From the NCBI GenBank assembly GCA_951213105.1, contig OX578150.1:20376022-20440021 (forward strand): a stretch of DNA of 64,000 nucleotides, given 5' to 3'. Below, piece after piece: positions 1 through 11,700 of this stretch. The position numbers and the translations under genes are program-made. Position 1 is the stretch's first letter, and every line of letters begins with the position of its first letter. Source of the stretch: Amaurobius ferox (taxonomy: Eukaryota; Arthropoda; Arachnida; Araneae; Amaurobiidae). The notes beneath the pieces are model-generated. The model saw only the letters and a program-made list of their open reading frames with translations. It was not told the DNA's origin and made no database searches.

Positions 1-420
1 GTCGGAGAAAAGGGATTGTTCAAACAGTATTTTTTGACCCTCTATAAATATCTAGTTAACCTAGAAGGCTGTATCTTTGCATATTTATAGTATCATCCAT
101 GAGAAAGAACCAATTAAAGCCAGATTTTTTAATTACCTTTCCCAAGGTCATAGAAGATTGGTGGTTTTGAAAAGTTCTTTGACCCTCCAAAAGCCCCCCC
201 ACCCCAGGTAATATAGAAGGCTGAATCTGTGCATACTTCTGGTACCAACAACTGGGTATAATCTAACAGAGTCAAATTTTTTTATCGTCTGTGAAGACAG
301 AATGGGAGGGTGAAAAATATTTATCAGACTCTCCAGAAGGCCGCCAGTGATCTAGAAGGCTAAAACTTTGCAGTTATAATATCGACCATGCTATGAAACA
401 GAGTCTAACTGAGCCCTCAT
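1..420. repeat. Degraded tandem repeat, about three units of 150-160 bp
   Basis: Each unit carries a GACCCTC or GACTCTCCA start, then CTAGAAGGCTG or a close variant, CTTTGCA, and a TATAGTA(T)C…CCATG block. Recognisable starts are near 35, 180 and 328; the motif TAGAAGGCT recurs at about 62, 205 and 353. Units are diverged and the array may extend left of the window. No coding potential was seen. Confidence 0.6.
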
Positions 421-559
421 TGAAAAAAATGAATAAAAAGGAAAGTATTTATTCAAATTCACTGAAACTGTCTTAAATCATGGGGAACAAAAGACACTAG
501 CATGGGGAAATGGAAAGAAACGTATCAATATATAATTAAATAATAAGGATAAAAAACAT

Positions 560-1777
560 AGGATTTTGGGTAGAAAAAACAGTTCGTTGGTGAAGGTCTG
601 TCAAAATGGAATGTGAAACACATGCACGGCTGCATCGATTCATGCCAATATGATCATCTATGGCAGTTTGGGGTATTTGTGTCCATTCATGAAGCAGACA
701 TATTCCGGGGAGTGTCATGAAGAGAACTTAACAGTCTCCCAAGCATGTCCCATAAATACTCGATGGGATTCAAGTCCAGTGATCTCAATGGTCATTCCAT
801 ACGAATCAGTGTTTCTGATTCTAAGTACTGGTCAACAATGCGAGCCTTGGAACTTACACATTATTGTTTATAAAAGTGGCATCAGGGACCCATGGCTACA
901 AGAAATGGGTGAACATATTGAGCTAGGATGTCATCTCTTTTCCACACTGCTGTCAAAGTACCACGAGTGAAAATGTGGTGATCAGTGCCAGCACCAACAG
1001 CAATCTCTGCCCAAACCACAACCTTTGTATGTATGCATTTCGCAGATGTTAATGCCTTGATAGTGAGTTCCAAGCATTCACCAGATCAATAAATATTTGG
1101 AATCACCCCGTACACCAAACCGTGACTCATCAGTGAAGAGTAAAGCATTCTATTTTTGTGGAGTTCAGTTTAAGTGGGCCCCTCTGTGCGAGAGCATTAG
1201 TGGAATGCAAACCACTTGTTGCTTTACATACAGATGACCTGTATGTAGTCATCTGTAAACAGTTTGCCGAGTTACCATGTTCCCTGCCGATGCTGCAAGA
1301 AAGCAAGCTGATATGTAGTGATTAACCTGTGGCATCATGTTTGCAGATACAGAAAATGGTTATCCTGAGTGGTTGTGACCCTTGGACATCCACTTAACTG
1401 GTCTTCACGATACTGTTACTTCACTTTGATAATGTATCCACAAACAGCAAAAGATGGAACGATTGATATTTAGGGCTCAGGCTACTCCCAACTGTTCCTG
1501 GTACTCTTTGAAATGCCCTATTACTTGCTATTGTATGGCATCACTCAGGTGATGTCATCTACTCATTTTTTAAAATTTGGCTATTTCGATTTTCCTTCTG
1601 CAATCCGTAATGTAGAGATACAGGCTCTGCACAAAACAGACTGTTTTTATACCTAATACATGTCTTGTTATAAAATGTCGGTATGCACAATATTTTTGGT
1701 GGGCTAGTTTCCATGTGTGCCTGTCATGTATGCAAATTTTATGGTTACATGTTTCTTAAATCTTGGGTATAAGTGTA
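560..1777 (-). pseudogene. Tc1-type transposon remnant (DDE transposase, broken)
   Basis: On the minus strand the translated pieces include FTDESRFGVRGDSK (first catalytic Asp block, near 1110-1150), LDLNPIEYLWDMLGR (third catalytic block, near 730-800) and a C-terminal WTQIPQTAID…RACV stretch ending near 620. The order and spacing are those of Tc1/mariner transposases. Stop codons and frameshifts interrupt it, so it cannot be active. The 5' terminus is probably TACACTTATACCC read from 1777; the other terminus was not found. A second copy starts head to head 50 bp away at 1828. Confidence 0.75.
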
Positions 1778-1827
1778 CGAAGGAACTAATTAAAGAATTG
1801 ATTTAAAAAAAAAACTGTTTTGAAAAC

Positions 1828-2340
1828 TACACTCATATCCAAAAGTTAAGCAACAAACTAAAAAATTAACATATTCAGCTAAAGAAACAATGTGTAGCTA
1901 CAAAATTGGCAGGGGCACACATATGAAAACTAGCCTATAGAAAACATTTTGCATACCAACATTTTTTAATAAGAAAACATATTAGGTATATAAATGGCTT
2001 GCTTTGTACAGAGCCTGTATCTCCACGTTACGGACTACAGAAGGAAAATTAAGATAGTCAAATTTTGATAAATGAGAAGATAACATTATCTAAGTGACGT
2101 CATGTGATGGAACGTAATAAGGCGTCTCAAACGGAGACAATGGCAGTCGGAAGTAGCCAGAATTCTATGGCGTCACTTAGATGACATCATTTGAGTGACG
2201 TCAATTGTTTCGCCATTTGCCTCACGTGAAACCAATGTCAAAGTGAAGAAGCAGTGTCATGAAGACAGTAAGTGGACGTCCAAGTAAAACAACTGCTCAG
2301 GATGATCACTTTTTGTATCTGCAAGCACAGGTTATATTCG
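1828..2340 (+). mobile_element. Truncated Tc1-type element, 5' part, inverted relative to its neighbour
   Basis: It begins TACACTCATATCC and resembles the reverse complement of 1310-1777 over several hundred bases; shared blocks include GCACACAT, ACTAGCC, GCATACC and GAGCCTGTATCTCC. Near 2260 it encodes a GRPSKTTAQDDHFLYLQ-like stretch typical of the linker between the paired DNA-binding domains and the catalytic core. It is cut off before the catalytic domain. Its leader holds two TGACGTCA palindromes. Confidence 0.65.
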
Positions 2341-3009
2341 TGCTTTCACCTCACTGGGGCCAATTTTCGCTCATCTGAAAGTTTCAGCCTGCTGCTACTT
2401 TAAGCCTTGTCTGCAAATTCTTGTTGAGTTGGAGATCGACAATGAAATTATTCTCATTGCTCACTTGCTGATTGTGGTAATTTTGCAGTCATCAGGAGTC
2501 CACCTAACTGAGTTGCCTATTCTATGGTCTGTTCAAAGATGTGGGGACTATACTGTCCGATGTTCCACCTTTCTTTTCGATGTTTTTTTCTGCTTCCTAG
2601 AATAAAGTGTTCAGTGCAAGCCTGTGTTATTACGCTCTTTGGTGTTTGCCTATCCGACAATCAGCTGCCCTCATCCCAGTAATATGAGCAGCTGCTATCC
2701 TTCAAATTAGTGTTTATAAGTGACCATGGAGTCAGTTAATGCATATCAACCCTATCACGGTTTTGTCAATTTTCTGTTTTAATATTTTGAGAAAAGTTTC
2801 AATATTATGAGAAAGAAAATGAGTGAAAAGCCTTAAGCAAACAAAGTGAATGTTGATGGAGTCCTGAATATTTGTTATTCATTAATTGGAAGTTTGTTTA
2901 TAACAATAGGGTGAAAATCTGTTCTTGTTTTCATGTTTTGTTCTGAGATGGTGTTACCATCTGGGAAGTAGCACCTCAAGTAAAATGTAAACATGAATGT
3001 TTTTGCAAA
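2341..3009. other. Unassigned sequence between transposon remnants
   Basis: AT-rich, with no open frame or recognisable element. The TA-flanked Tigger element starts at its right border. Confidence 0.4.
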
Positions 3010-4186
3010 TACAGTCGGATCTCGTTATCCCGACACTTTCGGGACCACAAAAAACTGCCGTGATAAACGGAGTGTCGCGGTAACCGGAGTTGCAGAAAAC
3101 CATATTTATAAAAAGCTGTATTTTTTATGAATTTAAGACAATTTTAAATTTATAACTATTCTTGAGTTTATAAGCAATAAAACAATTTATTTGGCAAAAT
3201 AAACAAAAAATAAAATTGAAAAGAATAAAAATCAGATTTTTGATGACTTAATATTTTATTGTGACATGAAATATTAATGAATTAATGTTTGCTTATTCCT
3301 AGATGTGCTTCCTACAATTTTTCCCAATATTATACAATGAATTAAAATCAGTATCCATTGTTTCAGAAATGGATGTTAGATAATTTCTGATTATTTCAAG
3401 GCAGTGCAATGCTTCTGCTTTAGATGGAGGCTTGTTTCGTTCCAGTTCCATATCACTTTCGCTCTCTGAGTCTGAAGAAATTTCTATCTGTTTCTCTTTG
3501 ATCTCATTTACAATTTCAGGAATCGTTGCATCTGGTGATGTGGTGACATCCTTATCAAAATCGATATACCCTGGACATACTCCGTTACATCCATTTTACG
3601 ATCCAACAATTCTTTAAACAATATTGAAAGAGGGATGTGCTCTTCATCATTACCTTCTGTAGAACAAGGATCTGATGAACTTGGATTATTTTCTGCGAAA
3701 CCAGCATGTTTGAAACAATTTTGAATTGTCTTAGAAGATACATCAGCCCAACTTTTATGAACATAGCTTACAGCATCTAAAAGAGACGGATTGAAGTCAC
3801 AGCCTGCATCAATGGCCTTTAACCAGCAGTTTGCGATAATTCACTTAAAGTTCAAAATGATCCCTTGATCTAATGGTTGCAAAATTGCAGTAGCATTTAG
3901 CAGAATATAAACCAGTTCAATCGAGTTTAGGTCTGCCATTTCAAAGTGTGTGGTTTGGCTATGCAATTTTTTATCCTCGTAATTACCGTGCTGTAAGATG
4001 GTTTATGAAAAATAGACAATTTTCCTAAACCATCGGGATATACGGAGTTGAAAATTACTGAATGACATAAAACCCAGAGTTTATTTACATTAAAATCATA
4101 TACAGAAGATCGGGACTTTGAATAACTGCCTTGATAAAGTGGAATGACTTGAAAACCGGGTGTCGGGATAAAGAGGTCCGACTGTA
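3010..4186 (-). mobile_element. Tigger/pogo-type transposon remnant with both terminal repeats
   Basis: The left end reads TACAGTCGGATCTCGTTATC and the right end, reverse-complemented, TACAGTCGGACCTCTTTATC; both continue CCGACAC and are bounded by TA. Between them, on the minus strand (about 3350-3960), is a broken Tigger-type transposase: an LQPLDQGIILNFK block (typical after the second catalytic Asp), then WLKAIDAGCDF, LLDAVSYVHKSWADVS and TIQNCFKHAGF. In-frame stops are present, for example just after NFK, and the N-terminal CENP-B-type domain and first catalytic region are missing. Confidence 0.85.
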
Positions 4187-5381
4187 ATACGTTTCATTTA
4201 TTGTCTTTTAAGTTCTATAATTTTGGTACATCAATAATTTGTGGAGTTCAAATATTTTTATTCGAAATATTAAAATTTGGTGGACAGCTTTCACAGCAGA
4301 CCAAGCTCTGGTTTTCAGGTCAGAGTGGAATCTGAACCTGAGTTTAATTGAGTTTTGTATTATTCAATGTATTAAGAGTAATTGTTCTATTTTAAAATTT
4401 ATTTGAGTTCTAATGATTTGTGGAGATTTTTTAAGGCTCTGAAGTTTAAATGTTAATTTAAAAATTTAAAGTTAACTGTTTTTGAAGCTCTTAAGTTTTA
4501 AATGTTTGTTTAATAATAAAAGTATAGTTCAGCAGAAATTTTGTTGTGATTCTTTTGTCTTGGCTGTGCTAATATTAATTTAGGTACTTAAAGGTAAGTG
4601 GAATTCTGGAATTTAATAAGTTGTTGGTATGTATTATAAAAGGTAAACATTGAAGTAATGAGCACAAGTCACGCAATTAGTAATAGAAAGTAAAGAAACA
4701 TTATTAAAACTACACAATCATATAAAAAGAAAGATTATCATAGTCAGACAATTGAAAAATATTTTATTTTTAAATTAAATTTAGTTAAATAAAATAATTT
4801 GAATAAAATATAAAACATTTACGATATACCACTTTGCAACTTGCCAATCGGTGCAGGAATATTCATTTATCTCTCAATTACCTTCAACTTACATTAGACC
4901 ACATCGATACAAATCATACTGAAAAAATTTTTATACCCCAGAGCTTTCTCGGGATAATATTTATTTGCAAAATATACTAATGCGAGTTAACTCGGGATAA
5001 TCAGTGAAGCAGTTAAGAATATCAGCTTGTTTATGTAAGTTAATGTAATAAATGGGGTTTTTTCAATATATTTTTAACTTACCCCCTCCCTCCTCTCTAT
5101 TTCCATGTTAAGAAGTTATAGTCATCCTATATAAAGGAAAACTGAATTATTAGTAAACAGATCAGTTTTACATGCATAAACAATCTTTTTCTCCCAAGAA
5201 CAGTGCAGTATATGCCTGCTAATGCAATTACATTGCTGTTTTTGTCCCGGGGAAAGATGCTCATTTATACTTCCACAACTATTTGGCATTAGTATGTTTG
5301 CTTAGTGCTACTTGCCAGCAAATTTTCAATTTCAAGTAGGACATTAGATTTTATATATGATACACAGTTATGTTTAAAAAA
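4187..5381. other. AT-rich 3' flank, no gene seen
   Basis: Very AT-rich sequence between the Tigger remnant and the NUP188 3' end. No open frame, terminal repeat or RNA gene could be supported. Confidence 0.5.
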
Positions 5382-5387
5382 TTTATT
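5382..5387 (-). terminator. Candidate NUP188 polyadenylation signal
   Basis: AATAAA on the minus strand, about 40 bases after the NUP188 stop codon. It is the first canonical hexamer downstream, which would give a very short 3' UTR. In DNA this AT-rich such hexamers also arise by chance, and others lie further downstream. Confidence 0.45.
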
Positions 5388-5426
5388 AAATCTATACAAA
5401 AATATTTAAATAATTTACAGATAAAA

Positions 5427-5703
5427 TCATTTAAACAGCTTATCTACAAGATTACTTATAAGCTTCAGGAATGGAAATTCTGTGGAGAGGGATCTTGTGA
5501 AACCCACACCTGATCCAGCAGGGGAGGGTGGACCTTTTCGAAGATATCTGTTCACAATAATGTTCATGGAATTAAGCTCGGCAGCAAGATCTCTTTTAAT
5601 CACTTGCTTGTCTCGGGGAGGCACATTTGGATGTGATAAAGCTACATTGGACTGTGAGAGCAGAATGGTCATGCTGTTTTCCAATATGTACATCAAACGG
5701 TTT
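5427..5703 (-). CDS. NUP188: NUP188 last exon (T) with stop codon
   Basis: 277 nt including TGA at 5427-5429. The acceptor is CCTTCAG. It encodes NRLMYILENSMTILLSQSNV, then PPRDKQVIKRDLAAELNSM, NRYLRKGPPSPAGSGVGF and the C-terminal LKLISNLVDKLFK. The RDKQ, AELNS and RYLRKGPPSP segments match the C-terminal end of NUP188 proteins. The open frame runs past the acceptor to 5741, but that part is intronic. Confidence 0.93.
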
Positions 5704-8700
5704 CTGAAGGAATATGAATAGGTTAAAATATAAAATAGCAATATAAAGTAATTTAAAATTCATAAACACATTTAATAGTACAATATTAATAATACACTAA
5801 GTCTTGATTTTATGTATTTTCCTATTTTGTGTGTTATTTTACTACAGTCTGGACAATTTCCTATATCAGTGAATTTTTAATGTTTTCCAATTTCACGATT
5901 ACTCACACCATACACTTAATTTTTAGAGCCAAATTAGATTTTTCTATATTTTCTAGTTTTAAACTATGTAGAGGCTACTTATTTCTCCTGCATGAGCAGG
6001 AAAAGGAATACCTCAAACAACTTGATGCAAATGATGATTTGCAAAACCAACAGCATACTCTTTAAATTTTGAAGAGTATGCTTTTGGCATTACAAAAGTA
6101 TATAAACCATAAGTTTAAATGTTTTGTTTTATGTAATGTTCTTCAGCGATTCTGATAACACTTAAGTTTCAGAACCTATGTCAATATTCAATGCAGTATT
6201 CAGGACTTATATTATTAACAAAAAAATTTATAGTAAGAGTTTTCATGAAAATTTTCTTCAAGTGACAAAAAGCATTTGATAAACAAATTAGGGAATATTT
6301 TTGTTAGATAATAATTTTAGAAAATTCGTAAAATACATGAAAACTTTGAGCTTGAAAATGCTACAAAAAATGTTTTACAGTGTATTAGTAATAAAAAACA
6401 TTTCATTAGCCATCCAAAACATGGAACTCCTGTTTTGAGTTGTTTTGACAAAATATTTCCTCAGTTCAGCTTAAAAGATTTTGATAAAAGTAGAATAATT
6501 TCTTTTAGAGTGGAAGCAATTGGGCCATTCCATAAGAAATCATTCAAGCCTTATTACTAGCCTATTTAAAAAATTCTAAAACTTTTTATAGTATTTATGT
6601 ATGAATTATAACTAGACTTTTGAGAAAAAATACAGAATTTTAAAATGGCTTTTTTTCCCCCCTTAATTTAACTATGATTGAGGGAAACTGGTTAGAATTA
6701 AAACTAATTTTAATATTCTCATCTAATTTTTGAAAATATAAATACTATTTTAGTGGAGCCTTGCACTGTTTAATGGATGATATATCTCTCTATAACAATT
6801 TTGACAGAATTGTATAACTGAAAAAATATTATTTCATAAATTAAAATAGCTTTTAGTATTTCTAATTCCAGGAATACAATCACTAGTATGAATACTTCAT
6901 TATAACATCATACAAAGATGAGTTAAATACAGATAATAGAGGTAAGGGCATATAAACTGATTAAGTTGAGAGTTTTACATACCTGTCTATTAGTGGTGGA
7001 CTTGGTGGAGTCTTCCTTGGAGATTTTAACTTTTCATTCTAAAGAAAATACAAATTGTTATAATTGCAACATAATAATAGAACTTTTACTTTTAATATAT
7101 TGTGTTTGAATCACAAAATACTAGCATTCTTTAGAAAAAAAAAGGGAAATACATAGTTGCAATGTATTTTTTACAGTGATCGTCACTATCGTTATGTCTC
7201 CATCATTATTTTAAGTAAAAATGGGATTGTTTAGCCCACATAATTTTTCAAAATAATAGATTATAAATGCCTTAAACTATACTAAAATCTCTAATTTTAA
7301 AATTTCTGAGATATTTCTTTAGTTAGCAACCGAAGTTTAGAAACTTTAATGTTAATTTCATTCAAGAGATTTTTAGCTATACCTTATTTAAAAAGGGTTG
7401 TAATAATTGAATCTTTAATTCACAGCTCTTGTATATAGAAAAATTTTAAATTATTGAGTGGTAAAAGTTTAAGATGTAAAACTAAGAATTTTTCATATGA
7501 AATTTTGCTCAAACTGCTATCAAAATTCATCTGCATAAAAGGTTGATAAAATGTATCATCCAGATTTAAAGACAAAAAAAGAACTTTCTTTGCCAGGATA
7601 AAGAGACAGAGCAACTTCACCAATTAAACATGTCTGTGCCTTTTGCCTGTGCATGCCTCTTGCCGGTTCTGTTGTTCTGTTTCTTTACATTGATAAAGAA
7701 GGTTCTTTTTTGCCTTTGAAACTGGTTGGAACTTTTTATCAACTTTGTAACCTGTTATTTTGTTAACTTTATAAGAAATGTTACAAAGTATTTTAATTGT
7801 AGATTAAGATTTTTTCTTTTACAAGATCTTAATTTATACATTTAAACTTTGCTAAATTCAGATTGCACATTTTAGAAATATTACAGAATTAACAAAAATA
7901 TATTGACATTGTTGCATAAAAATTATCTTCTCAGGGTTGCCACTCTCCACACAGAAGATGTGAAATTCAATTTATTTAAAACATTACCTAAAATATAAAC
8001 CCCAATGACAAGAGACAGAAAACAAATACTCATATGCAGATTTCACTGCAAAAATTAAGTAGAGTGTCATAGTACCATCTCTAAAAATGAAGTATTTCTT
8101 GAATTTTCATCCATTTTATAAAAAATATGTTTTTGAGAATAATTTGTAAAACCAAAATACATTTTTAGTAAGAAATTAAAATATTGTACCCAGATTTAAG
8201 ATCACATAAAATTATGGTTAAAAACATTAAAAATAAAAAGTTGAATTATCACTATTTAAAATTGCACGAAGAAAAAAACAAAAGCTAAAATTTGTTTAAT
8301 TGCTTTTTAATACAGGTTTAATATGCTTCAAGGAATTTTCAGAAAATTTGAATTCAGCTCAAAATCTGTTTTAACTTAAATGACTTTTTTATCCATCTTG
8401 CTTTGTTGCTCAGTTTGTTATTCTAACTTTTTTTACTATCCACTAAGAACGCTATTATCCTTTTTATTTGATCGGACAAAGTCACTTTACTATAGATAGA
8501 CCTAGATAGACCTAATAAATGTGTGCACTTATGGGCTTTTTCTTACAAATCTATTGGGGTGCTTAAGGATTTTTCTAGGAACCCTACATATGAAATGACA
8601 TAAATTTTGGTTGTATTAAAAAAAAAAAAAAAAGATATAATCTACAAATGTAATACAAAATAAAAATTAATAAATCTGTCATTTTCTGAAAACTTAATGC

Positions 8701-11700
8701 AGAACAAGGACATACATTGACAATGATTGACATACATATATTAGAACAAAGGCATACATACATTGACTAGTAATTTAAGGCACATGTTGACACAAGCCAA
8801 AATGGTTCCAAAGCTGAGGGGGCCATCTTGATCTACTGAAGGGGTTCCAAATTTAGGATCCAAGAGAAGATGCCACTGTCCATAATCAATAATCTGAAAT
8901 TAAACATGCAGGCAGGTGTTGGTAATAGCAGGATGAACAATACCAGCAGTACATTTTTCTAAATCTAAAAATTTCAAATGATATAAATACAACTAAAAAT
9001 CACCCAAAAACTGTTACAGTAAAAGCCCCTAATATAAAAGCTGTATCAAAATATATCAGAAATACATTAAATTTAAGAAGTCAACTGGTTTTGAAGGCAT
9101 TTGTTAGCTATTATGTTAATATTCTTTCTCGTTTAAATTTTAGGTGTGTATTCAAACCTCTCTATAAAATACATTTCTCTTCACTTAAACCCCCCCGTCT
9201 TGTTTTCAAATCGTTGGGCTTTCTTGAAAGTTTCTCTAATGTTTTGCAATCAAAATACATTGTTAGCAATTATTGCCCCTTTTTCCCATTCTGCTTGGAA
9301 ATCTCTAGTTTAATTTTCTTTTATTTTCTTCATTTTTTGTTTGTCTTCCTTTATAAGGATTGTAGTTATTTTTTGCAATTTTATTTGACATAGTTAGCTC
9401 AGATAACTTCCAGAACAAGTTGGCTTCTTCTTTTTTATTTTTCATCCTGTTTTTCTAATTGTTTTGCTGTTGTTTTTAATTACTTTCTACATATTTGACA
9501 AAGTTAGCTCATATAACCTCCGGAACAGGTTGGTTCCTTCTTATTTATTTTTCATCCTGCTTTTTCTAATTGTTTTACTGTTGTTCTTAATTATGTTTTA
9601 TTTATTTTTCATGTTTCTATTTTATGCAAATAGTTTAAACCTCTCATGTTCATTCATTACCATTTTAGTAGATTTACTCATTATTCAGTTATATTAGCTA
9701 TTTAATCTATTTGCTCTCCTATCCGTTCTCTTACTATCTTGTTTTTTTTTCCATTCATTCTTTATTTTCTGCTATACTTTCGTTCCTTTGAAGTCTTTTA
9801 TTATCATTTGCAGTTTCCTACCTCCCATTCTTTCTGCCCCTTTGGACCTCTCTGATTTCTCATCATGGTGATGGCAACTTTTCCCCCTACCTTTAGCATG
9901 TGTGCTATTTTACCATAAATGCTGATAACCTCACTTATTCAAGTAAGATCATGCTTCTTGTTTGTCCCGAGGAAAAAGACTGTTTTTTGCCCTAAAAAAA
10001 AATTAGTTTAACTTCTTAAATTTAATATATGCTGTATTTTGACGAACATTTTATATTATTGATATAAATACAGTCAGATCTCATTAAACTGCTCCACTTT
10101 AGAGATGGGAAATATCACGATTTTCATAGAACATAATACGTAGCATTCCTGTTACATTTGATTTAAGTACATGTTAAAAAAAAAAAAAAAATTACATAGG
10201 AAACATTTTTATTGCCAAACATTTACCTGCCTTTCGAAGAGTGATTGCTTTGTCTCATTTGTCCTAATGATAAAAAAAAGGGCTCTGTTTTTGTCTCTGA
10301 AATTAGTTGATACATTTATTTATTTATTATATGCTGAACAGAGTGTTCGCATTACAGTTATTTTTGATACAACAATTTGAAAATTAATACAAATATTCAA
10401 AATAAAACTTAGTATAATACTCAGCAAGTGTAAATTTATTCTATTTTTAAATATTTGGTTTACAATGCTTTAGTTTGCTTTAATTGTTTAAATATTCTTT
10501 ATCATTATATAATTAAATATATTTATAAAATGATTTCATTTTTTGAAAAATTATGTTTATATATGTCATGCTTTAAACAGTGTTCAAGCATTTTCATGCT
10601 TCAGGGTTTTAATCATTGCATCACACTCTCCTTCTTGTGCACAAACTGCAGAATCCTTAAATTTCCTGTATTATATTGCAATATTTAAATATAAAATTAT
10701 AAAATCAAATATTAAATTTCAATTATAAAGCTAAGAAACATGAATTTTGTAAGCATAAAATATGACTGAAGTAAGAATTTCTCTCACAGCAAAAATTTAC
10801 CACTTAGAGTTTTATTATGAATTCAAGTTATTAGTTCATTATCATTAAACGGTAGGGATATATATGCATGTACGAAATCACATTGTTATGATTTGAAATT
10901 AAAACTAAAATATTATTAAGAAAGTTATGTTTGGTTATGATTTCATTATTTGGGTAATTGCATTTTTTTATATCTGCTAGATTAAAAATATGGATAGGTA
11001 CTTTATTACTTTTGTTGACCATTGAAATTAACATATAATTTTAGTTATATACAGTCAACATTCTTTAACTGAAAGTTTCAATAATTAAAATTAACTGGTG
11101 AAATTCATGGGTATTTATTAAACAATAAAAGGTTAAATAAAAAATGTGAACTTTAGAATCCGTGACAACATTTCTTAATAATAAATTAAATAAAATTACA
11201 TCTTTACTTGTACAATAAATAAATGTGACATAAGAGATAAATCGATTTAAATCGCGATTCGTGCTAACTTTCATTTATGAAAAGTAAAACTAAAAATAAT
11301 AATAAAAGAAAAAAATATTAAACATTAGAATCTATGACAATATATTTTATAGTGAGATACTGATTGGTATGTGACCATTTTATACTTTATGCTTCACTAC
11401 TCACTCATCTTAAATAGATTTCCATTTTACTCAGATTTCATTACATCATAACATAGGAAATTAATTCTATTTCATAAAACCTATTTTGAGAAAAAATGTC
11501 TCATCTTTTTTTTAAAGTGATACCATATCTTATTGACTAAATATATAAAATTATTATCCTATTATTATCCATTTATTATCCTAATGTTAAATATAAACTA
11601 TCAAATGCTTTTACTGCAATAAGTTATTGTGAAAAATGTATTTCTTCCAGAGCACTACATATATCGATCATGCCAGTTTGCATTATTTTCAAATTCATTT

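Noticed and set aside
9091..9697. Two phenylalanine- and leucine-rich open frames as membrane proteins
   Set aside because: They arise from T-rich low-complexity sequence inside an inverted repeat with a tandem duplication.
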